A DNA stretch of 64,000 nt from Desulfovibrio aminophilus (GCF_023660105.1 NZ_JAMHGA010000015.1:89521-153520); one strand, 5' to 3'; shown: positions 33,996 through 44,451, numbered from the stretch's first letter. Numbers and translations: made by a program. Notes: generated by a model from the letters alone, not told the origin.

Positions 33996-36962
33996 TCAGG
34001 CTTTCGGGCGGCCGGCCTGGGCGTGGAGCAGGTCCAGGGCCTCCTCGCCGCCCACGGGCTTGTGGAACAGGAAGCCCTGGGCCAGGCCGCAGCCGGACTG
34101 GCGCAGGAATTCAAGCTGCTCGGGCGTCTCCACGCCCTCGGCCACCACCGAGAGGCCCAGGGAGTTGCCCAGGGAGATGATGCTCGTGGCGATGGCCCTG
34201 GTGTCCGCGTCGCTGTTCACGGCGGCCACGAAGCTCTTGTCCACCTTGATCACGTCGATGGGGTAGCGCTGGAGGTAGCCCAGGGAGGAATAGCCGGTGC
34301 CGAAGTCGTCGATGCAGAGGTTCACGCCCAGGCTTTTCAGCTTGGCCAGCACGTCGGCGGCGGTGGACAGGTTGTCCACGAAGGCGCTCTCGGTGATCTC
34401 CAGGGTCAGGCAGGCCGGGGGCAGGCCGGAGTCCAGGAGCGCGGCCTCCACCTCGCCCACCAGGAAGGGGTTGCGGAAGTGCTTGCCCGAGACGTTCACG
34501 TGCACCGTCAGGGCGCTCGTCGAGGGGCCCGGTCCCCGGCCGTTCATCCAGGAGCTCAGGTCCTGGCAGACCTGGTGCAGCACGCCGTAGTCGATGGGAT
34601 AGATGAGCCCGGCGTCCTCGGCCAGGGGGATGAACTCGTCGGGCCGCACCGGGCCGTGGACCGGGTGGGTCCAGCGCAGCAGGGCCTCGAAGGCCACCAC
34701 CCGCCGGTCGTCCAGGCGCACGATGGGCTGGTAGACCAGCCGCAGGTCGCGGGAGTCCACGGCGCGGCGCAGGTCGGTCTCCAGCTCCATGAGCCGCAGG
34801 GCGGCCACGTGCATGCGGTGGTTGAAGACCTTGAAGCGCGACTTGCCCTGCTCCTTGGCCCGGTACATGGCCGTGTCCGCGTCGCGCAGCAGGGCGTCGG
34901 GATGCTCGTAGGACTCGGTGTGCAGGACGATGCCGATGCTGGCCGAGGTGAAGACCTCGTGGCCGCGCAGGTCGAAGGGGCGGCCCATGTCCTCCAGGAT
35001 GCGCCGGGCGATGCGGATGGCGTCCCGGGGCGCGGTGATGTCCTCCAGGAGCACGGCGAACTCGTCGCCGCCGAAGCGGGCCACGGTGTCCATGCTCCGG
35101 GCGCAGCGGGCCAGGGTCTGGGCCACCGAGCGGAGCAGCTCGTCGCCCGCCGCGTGGCCCAGGGAGTCGTTGATGACCTTGAAGCGGTCCAGGTCCAGGT
35201 AGAGCACGGCGAAGCGGAAGCGGTCCTGGCGTTTGCGGCGCTCCATGGCCATCCTCAGGTGGTCCAGGAACAGGGCCCGGTTGGGCAGCAGGGTGAGCGG
35301 GTCGTGGAAGGCCTGGTGCAGGAGTTGGGCCTCGTACTCCTTGCGCAGGGTGATGTCCTCCACCGAGCCCTCGACGTACAGGGGGTTGCCCCGCGAGTCG
35401 CGCACCATGCGGGCGTTTTCCGAAATCCAGATGACCCGGCCCGAGCGGCGGCGGAACTGGGACTCGAAGCCCTTGACCTCGCCCTTGTCCAGGATCAGGG
35501 CCAGCAGCTCCCGCCACTTGCCCGGCTCCACGTAGCGGCTGCCCGCGCTGTCGCGCAGTTCGGTGAGCAGGCTCTCCACGTCGGCGTAGCCCAGGATGCG
35601 GGCCAGGGCTGGGTTGGCGCTGATGTAGTGGCCGTCCGGGGAGACCTGGTAGATGCCCTCCCCGGCGTTCTCGAAGATGGAGCGGTACTTGCTCTCGGCC
35701 TTGCGCAGGGCCTCGGCCACCACCTTGCGCTCGGCCACCTCGATCTTGAGCTGGATGTTGGCCCGGGAGAGCTCCCGGGTGCGTTCCTCGACCTTCTGCT
35801 CCAGGTCGTCGTGGGCCTGGCGCAGGGCCTCCTCGTGGCGCTTGCGCTCGGTCACGTCGCGCAGGATGCTCACCGTGCCGGTCTGGTCCTTGAGGGCCAC
35901 CGGCGCGGAGGAGACCTCCACGGGAAAGAAGGTGCCGTCGGCCCGCTGGGCCAGGGTCTCCAGCGCGCGGGGCGCTCCCGTGGCGTCCCGGTCTTCCGGG
36001 GCGTCGGGGCGGATCAGCTTGGCCGTCTCGGGCCCCAGCAGGTCGCCCACCAGGCGGCCCAGGATGGTCGCGCCCTCCAGGCGGAAGAGCCGGGCCAGGG
36101 CCGGGTTGTGGCGCACCACTCGGCCCTCGGCGTCGATGACCAGCAGGCCCTCGGCCATGTTGTTCAGCACGGCCGAGAGCGAGGAGAGGGCCTCCTTGAG
36201 GTCGCCGGTGGCGTTGGCCACGGCGGCCTCAAGGCCGGTGACCATGCCGGACACGTCGCGGGCCATGGAGCGCATGCTCCGGGCCAGGTCGCCCACCTCG
36301 TCCTTGGAGGAGATGTCCACCTCGGCGCTGAAGTCGTGGGCCGCCACCTTGCCCGCGTATTCCGTGAGCTGGACCAGGGGCTGGGAGATGTTGCGCATGA
36401 ACAGGGCGGCCACGATGGTGCAGAGGGCGAAGAGCAGCAGGGTGATGGAGAGCTGCTGGACGAGGGCCTGGTGGATGTAGCCCCGGATTTCGCCCCGGTC
36501 CATGCCGATGTGGATGGTCCCGGCCAGGCCTTCGAGCATGGGGGTGGCCACGTGCAGGTAGTCCTGGCCCCCGGCGGTGTGCAGCTCCGTGAGCGCCTGC
36601 CGGTCCGGGTCCTTGGGCCCGGCCGAGGCCCGCACCCGGGCCAGGACCTCCGGCGGCACGGCGGGCACGAAGGTGTGGGCCAGGATGTCGCCCTGCTCGT
36701 CGGCCACCAGCACGTAGGCCACGCCCCGGATGTGCAGGTACTGGTCGATGCGCGACTGCACGCCCGCCGCGTCGCGGTCCAGGATGAGGGCCAGGTCCGA
36801 CTCCGCGATGGTCCGGGCCAGGGCCTCGGCCTTGTCCGTGTATTCGGCCGTGAGGTTGCGGTTCACCAGATGGGCGAAGACCAGGGACATGACGACCGCG
36901 ACGCCGCCGAGGCTGAGGATCATGAACAGCAGGGTCTTGCGGAAGAGCCGGGAGCGTTTCAT
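33996..36962 (-). CDS. HAMP-PAS-PAS-GGDEF-EAL cyclic di-GMP signalling protein
   Basis: 988 residues. Two membrane helices (about 9-31 and 165-188) bracket a periplasmic sensor domain; HAMP (about 188-242), PAS 1 (about 258-370), a coiled coil with VEERTRELSRAN, PAS 2 with PAC (about 420-540), GGDEF (about 545-710) and EAL (about 720-970) follow. The cyclase site reads GGDEF intact, and the phosphodiesterase domain keeps EALLRW, the DDFGTGYSS loop and EGVET, so both activities are possible. The ATG overlaps the stop of the periplasmic binding protein (ATGA); an ATG 12 bases upstream is also possible. Confidence 0.93.
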   Translation of the reverse strand: MKRSRLFRKTLLFMILSLGGVAVVMSLVFAHLVNRNLTAEYTDKAEALARTIAESDLALILDRDAAGVQSRIDQYLHIRGVAYVLVADEQGDILAHTFVPAVPPEVLARVRASAGPKDPDRQALTELHTAGGQDYLHVATPMLEGLAGTIHIGMDRGEIRGYIHQALVQQLSITLLLFALCTIVAALFMRNISQPLVQLTEYAGKVAAHDFSAEVDISSKDEVGDLARSMRSMARDVSGMVTGLEAAVANATGDLKEALSSLSAVLNNMAEGLLVIDAEGRVVRHNPALARLFRLEGATILGRLVGDLLGPETAKLIRPDAPEDRDATGAPRALETLAQRADGTFFPVEVSSAPVALKDQTGTVSILRDVTERKRHEEALRQAHDDLEQKVEERTRELSRANIQLKIEVAERKVVAEALRKAESKYRSIFENAGEGIYQVSPDGHYISANPALARILGYADVESLLTELRDSAGSRYVEPGKWRELLALILDKGEVKGFESQFRRRSGRVIWISENARMVRDSRGNPLYVEGSVEDITLRKEYEAQLLHQAFHDPLTLLPNRALFLDHLRMAMERRKRQDRFRFAVLYLDLDRFKVINDSLGHAAGDELLRSVAQTLARCARSMDTVARFGGDEFAVLLEDITAPRDAIRIARRILEDMGRPFDLRGHEVFTSASIGIVLHTESYEHPDALLRDADTAMYRAKEQGKSRFKVFNHRMHVAALRLMELETDLRRAVDSRDLRLVYQPIVRLDDRRVVAFEALLRWTHPVHGPVRPDEFIPLAEDAGLIYPIDYGVLHQVCQDLSSWMNGRGPGPSTSALTVHVNVSGKHFRNPFLVGEVEAALLDSGLPPACLTLEITESAFVDNLSTAADVLAKLKSLGVNLCIDDFGTGYSSLGYLQRYPIDVIKVDKSFVAAVNSDADTRAIATSIISLGNSLGLSVVAEGVETPEQLEFLRQSGCGLAQGFLFHKPVGGEEALDLLHAQAGRPKA

Positions 36963-38236
36963 CGCAGCCACCATGCGTTCCAGTCCCGGATGGGCACCAG
37001 GAGCCCGTTGCGGACGGTGACGAAATAGACCCGGGACAGGCCCTGGCGCCGCCCGGGTCCGAAGCTCACCGGGTCGCCGATGCCCAGGTCGAAGTCCCGG
37101 ATGCTCTCCAGGGCCGGGGCCAGATCGGCGCGTCGGGGGGCGGGCGGCATGCGGCGCACGGCCTCCACCAGGAGCATGGCGTTCAGGAAGCCCTCGAAGC
37201 TCACGAAGCTGAAGCGGTTGGGCGTGTAGGCCTCGGCCAGCCCGTCGGGGGGCATGGGGGCCCGGCCGTCCATGAGCCTGCGGTAGAGGCCCACGGCGGG
37301 CAGGGCCTGGTCCTCATAGCTCGGCACCACCTGGGAGAAGACGAGGTCGCGGGTGTAGTCCCGGCCCGCTTCGGCGGAATCGGCCTGGAGGATGTTCAGC
37401 AGGTTGTCGGCGTCCGCGAAGGAGACCCCGGCGATGGGCGCGTCCAGCCCGGCGTCGCGCGCCTGGCGGATGAAGGCCGCGCAGGCCCCGTAGGTGCCCA
37501 CGGTGATCACGGCCTGGGGCTCGGCCCGGGCGATGAGCCGGACCTGCTCCGCGAAATCGCCCCCGATCTCGGCCCCGCGCCGGTAGGACGCCTCCCCGGC
37601 CATGTTCAGGCCGTAGCCCTTGAGGGCCCGGCGCACGCCGTCCCAGCCGCTGCGGCCGTAGGCGTCCTCCTGGTAGAACACGGCCACCTGGGTGCGGCCC
37701 ACGGCCACGAAGTGGTCCACCAGCCCCTGGGCTTCGGTGCGGTAGGACTCGCGCAGGTTGTAGACGAAACGGCCGTAGGGCGGTTCGCGCAGATTGTGGG
37801 CCCCGGTGAGCGGGAAGAGCAGGAGCACGCCGTCGTCCTCGAAACGCTTGAGCAGGGGCAGGACGCGGGTGGCGGTCGGCGTGCCCACGTAGGAGAAGAG
37901 GCCGAAGACCTTGCGTTCGCGCACCAGGTCGATGGTGTTGCGCACGGCCCGGTCCGGGTCGTAGCCGTCGTCCAGGGGCAGGATTTCGATGCGGCGGCCG
38001 TTCACGCCGCCGTGGTCGTTGACGTGCGAGAGGTAGGCCGCCGCGCCCCGGTAGAATTCGATGCCCAGGCCCCGGTTGGAGCCCCGGAAGGGGGCCGACA
38101 TGCCGAAGACCAGGGGAGGGCCGGTCTCGGCCGGGGCGGCGGGCGCGAACGCGAGGAGCAGGAGGAGGCACGCCGCCAGCAGGGCTCCGGCCCGGATCGG
38201 GCGGAAGTCAGCCGCCGGGCTCTTCCCTCCTAGCAT
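36959..38236 (-). CDS. periplasmic binding protein of the Leu/Ile/Val type paired with a GGDEF-EAL protein
   Basis: 425 residues with a signal peptide ending near residue 37 (LLAACLLLLLAFAPAAPAE). FGMSAPFRGSNRGLGIEFYRGAAAYLSHVNDHGGVNGRRIEILPLDDGYDPDRAV is the Peripla_BP_6 opening, with VFGLFSYVGTPTATRVLP and VAVFYQEDAYGRSGWDGV. No transporter genes adjoin it. Its stop overlaps the start of the membrane GGDEF-EAL protein, so ligand binding is probably read out by that protein rather than used for import; this is inference from the coupling. Ribosome site GGGGGAAAGC. Confidence 0.88.
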   Translation of the reverse strand: MLGGKSPAADFRPIRAGALLAACLLLLLAFAPAAPAETGPPLVFGMSAPFRGSNRGLGIEFYRGAAAYLSHVNDHGGVNGRRIEILPLDDGYDPDRAVRNTIDLVRERKVFGLFSYVGTPTATRVLPLLKRFEDDGVLLLFPLTGAHNLREPPYGRFVYNLRESYRTEAQGLVDHFVAVGRTQVAVFYQEDAYGRSGWDGVRRALKGYGLNMAGEASYRRGAEIGGDFAEQVRLIARAEPQAVITVGTYGACAAFIRQARDAGLDAPIAGVSFADADNLLNILQADSAEAGRDYTRDLVFSQVVPSYEDQALPAVGLYRRLMDGRAPMPPDGLAEAYTPNRFSFVSFEGFLNAMLLVEAVRRMPPAPRRADLAPALESIRDFDLGIGDPVSFGPGRRQGLSRVYFVTVRNGLLVPIRDWNAWWLR

Positions 38237-38356
38237 GCTTTCCCCCCTTTAGCGTCTCCGGGAAAACGTCTTTCACCGGAGTCTGGGCCGTTATCTGCCA
38301 ATTTAAAGCGCGGAAATCAAGGTTTTCCCGGGGCGGTTCGGCGGAAAAGCGGGAGA

Positions 38357-38384
38357 ATTATAACGTCTCCGGCGCATTCCGTAA
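38357..38384 (-). promoter_or_regulatory. possible promoter for the binding protein / GGDEF-EAL operon
   Basis: On the minus strand a perfect TATAAT (38362-38357) is preceded by TTACGG (38384-38379) at 16 bases. It is about 120 bases upstream of the binding-protein start. A CGTCTCCGG direct repeat (38253-38261 and 38364-38372) occurs in the same leader region. Confidence 0.45.
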
Positions 38385-38388
38385 CGAA

Positions 38389-39123
38389 TCAACGATTTTT
38401 TCCGGCAAGCCAGAGGATCTGCCGGCAGATGCCCATGAGCATGTTGAATTCCGCCCGAGTTGGGTCCAGGCGGGAAAGGGTCCGGCGCACGGGCAGGAGC
38501 CAGTAGTCCGTATTCTGCTCCTTGAGATAGCCGATGGCCAGCAGGGCCTCGCGCAGGGCCGCGGCCAGGGCCTCGCGTTCCTGGTGGTCCAGGCTCCGGT
38601 GGTCGCGGGAGGCGGGCGCGGGCGCGGCGGCCCGCCTGCGGGCCTCGAAGCACTCGTAGAGCAGGACCATGACCGCCTGGGCCAGGTTCAGGGACGTGCC
38701 CTCGACGGCAGTGGGAATGGAGCAGAGCCCGTCGAGGATCATGGTCTCCTCGTTGGTCAGACCCTGGTCCTCGGGCCCGAAGACCAGGGCCAGGCGTTCG
38801 CCGCTCTCCAGGCGGGGAGCCAGCTGGGCGGCCAGGGTCCGGGGCGTGGACACGGCCTGCCGCCAGCCGCCGAGGCGGGCCGTGGCGCCGTAGGCCGCGG
38901 CGCAGCCCTCCAGGGCCTCGGGCAGGGTCTCCAGCACGCGGGCCGAGGTGAGGATGTCCTTGGCGTGGGCCGTGGCCAGGGGCAGGGCCCGCTCCAGGTC
39001 CAGCCGCTCCGGGGCCACCAGGACCAGATCCCGGCAGCCCATGTTCAGGCAGGCCCGGGCGGCGGAGCCGATGTTTTCCGGGAAGCGGGTCTTGACCAGG
39101 ACGATGCGCAGTCCGTCGAGCAT
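38389..39123 (-). CDS. trmJ: tRNA/rRNA 2'-O-methyltransferase of the TrmJ type
   Basis: 244 residues. RIVLVKTRFPENIGSAARACLNMGCRDLVLVAPE is motif 1 of SpoU-class enzymes (PENIGSAAR), LALVFGPEDQGLTNEE is motif 2 and CSIPTAVEGTSLNLAQAVMVLLYE is motif 3, including the knot that binds SAM. The C-terminal helical extension fits TrmJ, which modifies position 32 of tRNA. The ATG at 39123 is chosen; a TTG at 39141 is the alternative. It diverges from the liv operon. Confidence 0.9.
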   Translation of the reverse strand: MLDGLRIVLVKTRFPENIGSAARACLNMGCRDLVLVAPERLDLERALPLATAHAKDILTSARVLETLPEALEGCAAAYGATARLGGWRQAVSTPRTLAAQLAPRLESGERLALVFGPEDQGLTNEETMILDGLCSIPTAVEGTSLNLAQAVMVLLYECFEARRRAAAPAPASRDHRSLDHQEREALAAALREALLAIGYLKEQNTDYWLLPVRRTLSRLDPTRAEFNMLMGICRQILWLAGKNR

Positions 39124-39278
39124 GGCCAAGGGGTATCCCAAGGCGGCGTGCTCGGCAAGGTGATCGAGAAATCAAAAAAACGGCCGGACCCCCTTTACTG
39201 GGGATGTCGGATTGGGATATGCCGGTATCCACTCATTCCGCTTTTTCCTACACCTTTTTACCATTGCGAGGTTTGCAC

Positions 39279-40466
39279 ATGAGGAGGACTGCCGCGCTTT
39301 TCTTGGCCCTTGTCCTGACGCTCGCGTGGGCCGGACAGGTCCAGGCCAAGGACATCGTCCTCGGCGTGCCGCTGCCGCTCACCGGAGCCCAGGCGAAATT
39401 CGGGGAGATCATCAAGAAGTCCTATGAAATCGCCCAGGAGGAGATCAACGCCAAGGGCGGGGTCAAGGGCGACAAGCTGGTCCTCAAGTTCGAGGACTCC
39501 CAGGGCAAGCCCGAGATCGCCCGTTCCATCGTCGAGAAGCTCATCGACGTGGACAAGCAGCCGGTGATCTTCGCCGAGTACACCTCGGCCTGCGCCAAGG
39601 CCGTGGCCGCCGTGGCCGAGGAGCGCAAGACGCCCTACCTCGTGGTGGCCAGCGCCGCGGACGAGATCACCCAGCAGAACTACAAGTACGTCTTCCGCCT
39701 CAACCCGAGCAACGCCTATTACGCCTCGGGCCTGCTGGGCTTCATGGCCGGCGTGGTCAAGCCCAAGAGCATCGCCATCCTCTACGAGAGCTCCGACTTC
39801 GGCACCTCCGGGGCCGAGGAGATGGCCAAGAGCGCCGAGAAGGCGGGCATGAAGGTGCTCCTCAAGGAGAAGTACGAGAAGGGCGCGGTGGACTTCAAGC
39901 CCATCCTCTCCAAGGTCAAGGCCGCCCGGCCGGACGTGATCTACATGGTCTCCTACGTCATGGACGCGGCCCTGCTCATGCGCCAGATCAAGGAGCTGCG
40001 CGTCGACGCCGGGCTCTTCGCCGGCGGCGCGGCGGGCTTCGCCATCCCCGAGTTCGTGGACAACGCCAAGGACGCGGCCGAGTACGTGGTCACGGCCACC
40101 CTCTGGTCGCCCCAGGTGCCCTTCGCCGGGGCCAAGGAATACTTCGAGACGTACAAGGCCAAGTACGGCTCCGAGCCCTCCTACCACGGGGCCCTGGCCT
40201 ATTCCTCCCTGTACGTGATCGCCGACGCCCTCTCCCGGGCCAAGTCCATGAAGCAGGACGACATCCGCGACGCCCTCAAGGCCACGGACATGACCACGGC
40301 CTTCGGCCCGGTGAAGTTCCTGGACAAGGACGGCTACCAGAACCAGAACTTCATGGAGACCCTGGTGCTCCAGGTCATCGGCGGCAAGCACCAGACCATC
40401 TGGCCCGAGAAGTACGCCAGCGCCAAGTACGTGTTCCCCATTCCGAAGTGGCGCGACCGCAAGTAG
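39279..40466 (+). CDS. livJ: branched-chain amino acid ABC transporter substrate-binding protein
   Basis: 395 residues with a signal peptide (RRTAALFLALVLTLAWAGQVQA). DIVLGVPLPLTGAQAKFGEIIKKSYEIAQEEINAKGGVKGDKLVLKFEDSQGKPEIARS is the LivJ/Peripla_BP_6 opening; PDVIYMVSYVMDAALLMRQIKEL and SEPSYHGALAYSSLYVIADAL are also typical. It is the periplasmic receptor for the permease genes that follow. The exact ligand (Leu/Ile/Val or another amide) cannot be read from sequence. The 155-base gap to trmJ must hold promoters for both genes. Confidence 0.92.
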   Translation: MRRTAALFLALVLTLAWAGQVQAKDIVLGVPLPLTGAQAKFGEIIKKSYEIAQEEINAKGGVKGDKLVLKFEDSQGKPEIARSIVEKLIDVDKQPVIFAEYTSACAKAVAAVAEERKTPYLVVASAADEITQQNYKYVFRLNPSNAYYASGLLGFMAGVVKPKSIAILYESSDFGTSGAEEMAKSAEKAGMKVLLKEKYEKGAVDFKPILSKVKAARPDVIYMVSYVMDAALLMRQIKELRVDAGLFAGGAAGFAIPEFVDNAKDAAEYVVTATLWSPQVPFAGAKEYFETYKAKYGSEPSYHGALAYSSLYVIADALSRAKSMKQDDIRDALKATDMTTAFGPVKFLDKDGYQNQNFMETLVLQVIGGKHQTIWPEKYASAKYVFPIPKWRDRK

Positions 40467-40503
40467 CAGTTCCGGGAACCGACAGCACAAGGGAGACGGG
40501 TCG

Positions 40504-41430
40504 ATGTGGGTACAGCTTGAGGTCTTCCTGCAGACGCTCATCTCGGGCGTCCTGCTGGGAGGACTCTATGCGCTTATCGGCTTGGGAATGACGCTCATCC
40601 TCGGCGTCATGAAGATCATCAACCTGACGCACGGCCAGCTCATGATGGTGGCCATGTACGTGGCCTACTGGCTGTTCACGCTGTTCCACATCGACCCGTA
40701 CGTCTCTCTGCTCATCGCCCCGCCGCTGCTGTTCCTGCTGGGCATGTTCCTGCAGAAGACGCTCATCAACCCGGTGCTGCGGGTGGAGTCCATCCTGCCC
40801 CACAACCAGGTCATCCTGACCGTGGGCATCGGCATGGTCCTGCAGAACATGGCGACCATCTTCTTCACCTCGGACTACAAGTCCACGCCGGTGGATTACG
40901 CCACCGACGCCTGGTACCTGTCCGACTACTGGAAGGACGCGCCCTTCGAGCTCTCGCTCTCCTACCCCTGGACCGTGTCCTTCCTCCTGGCGGTGGGCAT
41001 CACCACGGCGCTCTGGTTCTTCCTGGCCAAGACCGACACGGGCAAGTCCATCCGGGCCACGGCCCAGGACCGCGACGCCGCCGCGCTCATGGGCGTGAAC
41101 GTGGGCCTCATGCGGGTCATCACCTTCGGCCTGGGCTCGGCCCTGGTGGCCGCGGCGGGCTGCCTGTTCATCCCGATCTACTACCTCTTCCCGGCCCTGG
41201 GCTCGCAGTTCACGCTCATCGCCTTCGTCATCACCATCCTGGGCGGCCTGGGCTCGACCATGGGCGCGATCCTGGGCGGGCTCATCCTGGGGATCTTCGA
41301 GTCCATGACCGCCACCTACGTGGGCATGGGCTGGGCTCCGGTGGGCCGCTTCGCCATCTTCGTGGCCGCGCTGGTCTTCCTGCCCGGCGGCGTGGCCTCG
41401 CTGCTCAAGCGCAAGGCGGTGACGAAATGA
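40504..41430 (+). CDS. livH: branched-chain amino acid ABC transporter permease LivH
   Basis: 308 residues with about eight membrane helices. LLGGLYALIGLGMTLILGVMKIINLTHGQLMMVAMY is the LivH opening, and the ATPase-contact loop KSIRATAQDRDAAALMGVNVGLMRVITFGLGSALVAAAGCL is present. AAGGGAGACGGGTCG precedes the ATG. The stop overlaps livM by four bases. It forms the membrane channel with LivM. Confidence 0.95.
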   Translation: MWVQLEVFLQTLISGVLLGGLYALIGLGMTLILGVMKIINLTHGQLMMVAMYVAYWLFTLFHIDPYVSLLIAPPLLFLLGMFLQKTLINPVLRVESILPHNQVILTVGIGMVLQNMATIFFTSDYKSTPVDYATDAWYLSDYWKDAPFELSLSYPWTVSFLLAVGITTALWFFLAKTDTGKSIRATAQDRDAAALMGVNVGLMRVITFGLGSALVAAAGCLFIPIYYLFPALGSQFTLIAFVITILGGLGSTMGAILGGLILGIFESMTATYVGMGWAPVGRFAIFVAALVFLPGGVASLLKRKAVTK

Positions 41431-42365
41431 AGCGTTCCGCCCCCCTGATCGTGCTCGCGGGCATGGCCGCACTGCCCTTTCTGGGTCTGTCCAGCTACGT
41501 GATGCACCTGCTCATCCTGGTCATCATGTGGTCCGTCTCGGGCATGGCCTGGAACCTGCTCGGCGGCTACACCGGCCAGGTATCCTTCGGCCACGCGGCC
41601 TTCTTCGGCCTGGGCGCGTACTGCGCGGGCCTGGCCAGCTTCCACCTGAACATCTCGGCCTGGTACGGCTTTCCGCTGTCCATCCCGTTCGTGGCCGCGA
41701 CCGCCCTGGTCATGGGCCTGATCGTGCTGCGGCTGCGCGGGCCCTACTTCGTCCTGGCCACCCTGGCCCTGGGCGAGATCATGCGCATCACGGCCGAGAA
41801 CCTCACGGACCTGACCCAGGGCAACCTGGGGATCATGATCCAGCGCACCTGGGTGGAGAAGACCGGATACTACTACGTGATCCTGGCCGTGGCCGCGCTG
41901 ACCTTCTGGGTGGTCAAGCTCCTGGCCGAGAGCCGCTGGGGCTACTACTTCGTGGCCATCCGCGAGGACCAGGACGCGGCCGAGAGCCTGGGCATCAACA
42001 CCACGCTCTACAAGACCGTCGCGCTCACGGTGAGCGCGGTCATCACCGGCTTTTCCGGCGCGTTCTACATGAACTACATGGGCTACATCGACCCGCAGGT
42101 GGTCTTCTCCCTGGGCGACATCTCCATCCTGACCATCATGGTGGTCATGGTCGGCGGCGTGGCCACCTACTGGGGCCCGGTGGTGGGCGCGGTGATCATG
42201 GTCCTCCTGGCCGAGGTCATCCGCTCCCTGCCCTATGTGGGCACGGCCTACCAGACCCTCTTCGGCGTGCTGCTCATCGTCATCATCATCTACCTGCCCA
42301 ACGGCCTGGTGGGCGACCGTCAGACGCTCGCCCGTCTCTTCAAGAAGAAAGGAGCGGCGGTCTGA
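41427..42365 (+). CDS. livM: branched-chain amino acid ABC transporter permease LivM
   Basis: 312 residues with about nine membrane helices. WSVSGMAWNLLGGYTGQVSFGHAAFFGLGAYCAGL is the LivM opening and RWGYYFVAIREDQDAAESLGINTTLYKTVALTVSAVITGFSGAFY the coupling loop. The ATG overlaps livH (ATGA) and the stop shares a base with the livG ATG (TGATG). Confidence 0.95.
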   Translation: MKRSAPLIVLAGMAALPFLGLSSYVMHLLILVIMWSVSGMAWNLLGGYTGQVSFGHAAFFGLGAYCAGLASFHLNISAWYGFPLSIPFVAATALVMGLIVLRLRGPYFVLATLALGEIMRITAENLTDLTQGNLGIMIQRTWVEKTGYYYVILAVAALTFWVVKLLAESRWGYYFVAIREDQDAAESLGINTTLYKTVALTVSAVITGFSGAFYMNYMGYIDPQVVFSLGDISILTIMVVMVGGVATYWGPVVGAVIMVLLAEVIRSLPYVGTAYQTLFGVLLIVIIIYLPNGLVGDRQTLARLFKKKGAAV

Positions 42366-43079
42366 TGGCACTCCTCACGGTGGACAAGGTCTCGATGTTC
42401 TTCGGCGGCCTGGCCGCCCTCTCCAACATCTCCTTTTCCGTGGAGCAGGGCGAGATCCTGGCGCTCATCGGGCCCAACGGCGCGGGCAAGACCACGCTCT
42501 TCAACGTGGTCAACGGCTTCTACAAACCCTCCCGGGGCGAGGTCCGCTTCAAGGACCGCAGGGTCTCCGGGCTCAAACCGCATCAGATCTGCCGCCTGGG
42601 CGTGGCGCGCACCTTCCAGGTGGTCAAGCCGCTCCAGCGCATGAGCGTGCTGGACAACGTCGTCGCCTCGGCCTTCCTGCGCTCCAGGACCAAGGCCGGG
42701 GCCGAGCGGCGGGCGCTGGAGATTCTCGAATTCACCGGACTCATGGAGGACCGGGAGATGATCTCCAAGGGCCTGCCCCTGGGCAAGCGCAAGCGCCTGG
42801 AGATCGCCCGGGCCCTGGCCACGGAGCCGGAGCTCATCCTCCTGGACGAGTCCTTCGCGGGCCTGAACCCGGCCGAGCTGGACGTCTCCATCGAGATCAT
42901 CAAGGGCATCAAGAAGAAAGGCGTCACGATCATGATCATCGAGCACCACATGAAGGTGATCATGTCCATCTCCGACCGCATCGTCGTGCTCAACTACGGC
43001 CAGAAGATCGCCGAGGGGACCCCGGCCGAGATCAGCGCCAACCCCCTCGTGGTCGAGGCCTACCTCGGGGAGGCTGAAG

Positions 43080-43087
<8 letters not shown>
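42365..43087 (+). CDS. livG: branched-chain amino acid ABC transporter ATP-binding protein LivG
   Basis: 240 residues. Walker A is GPNGAGKTT, the LivG-type insert YKPSRGEVRFKDRRVSGLKPHQICRLGVARTFQVVKPLQ follows, and LPLGKRKRLEIARALATEPELILLDESFAGLNPAE carries signature and Walker B; EHHMKVIMSISDRIVVLNYGQKIAEGTP is the typical end. One departure: the usual LSGGQ-like signature reads LPLGKRKRLE, as is normal for LivG (LPYGXQRRLE). Overlaps livM by one base and livF by eight. Confidence 0.95.
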
Positions 43088-43784
<697 letters not shown>

Positions 43785-43803
43785 TGAAGCAGGAGGAAGC
43801 CAC

Positions 43804-44451
43804 ATGCTGGTCAAGGACTGGATGACGACCTACGTGCACACCGTCGGGCCGGACGACCCGATCAACGACGCCGTGCTGCTGCTCAAGGAGAAGAACATCC
43901 GCCACCTGCCCGTGGTCGAGAACGGCATGGTCGTGGGGGTGCTCTCCGACCGCGACATCAAGGAATACGCGCCCTCCAAGGGCACCTCCCTGGACATTTA
44001 CGAGCTGAACTACCTCCTGGCCAAGACCGCGGTGCGCCAAGTCATGCGCCGCCCGGCCGTGACCATCGGCCCGGACGTGCCCGTGGAGGAGGCGGCCATG
44101 ATGCTCTTCGACCAGCGCATCGGCTGCCTGCCCGTGGTGGACGGCGGCAAGCTGGTGGGCATCATCTCCGACCGCGACATGTATCGCGTCCTGGTGGAGA
44201 TCACCGGCGCGCGCCGGGGCGGCTCGCGGGTGAGCCTGGCCCTGGACGACCGCTCCGGCTCCATCAAGGAGGCCGCCGACGTGCTGCGCAAGCACGGCTA
44301 CCGGCTCCAGAGCATCATGTCCACGAACGAGAAGGCCGGGCCGGGCCAGCGCTACGTGGTCCTCCGCACGCGCGGCGAGGGCGACTACGAGGCCATGCGC
44401 AAGGAGATGAAGGAGACCTACGGGATCAACGTGCGCGTGCGCAAGGGCTGA
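43804..44451 (+). CDS. CBS-domain protein with C-terminal ACT-like domain
   Basis: 215 residues. Two CBS units occur at about 1-62 (MLVKDWMTTYVHTVGPDDPINDAVLLL...HLPVVENGMVVGVLSDRDI) and about 78-135 (VRQVMRRPAVTIGPDVPVEEAAMMLF...LPVVDGGKLVGIISDRDM), followed by an ACT-like region (GSRVSLALDDRSGSIKEAADVLRKHGYRLQSI). This is the AcuB-like architecture: CBS pairs bind adenine nucleotides and ACT domains bind amino acids. It follows livF by 19 bases, so it probably belongs to the liv transcript and could sense energy state and amino acid supply; that link is inference. Confidence 0.88.
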   Translation: MLVKDWMTTYVHTVGPDDPINDAVLLLKEKNIRHLPVVENGMVVGVLSDRDIKEYAPSKGTSLDIYELNYLLAKTAVRQVMRRPAVTIGPDVPVEEAAMMLFDQRIGCLPVVDGGKLVGIISDRDMYRVLVEITGARRGGSRVSLALDDRSGSIKEAADVLRKHGYRLQSIMSTNEKAGPGQRYVVLRTRGEGDYEAMRKEMKETYGINVRVRKG

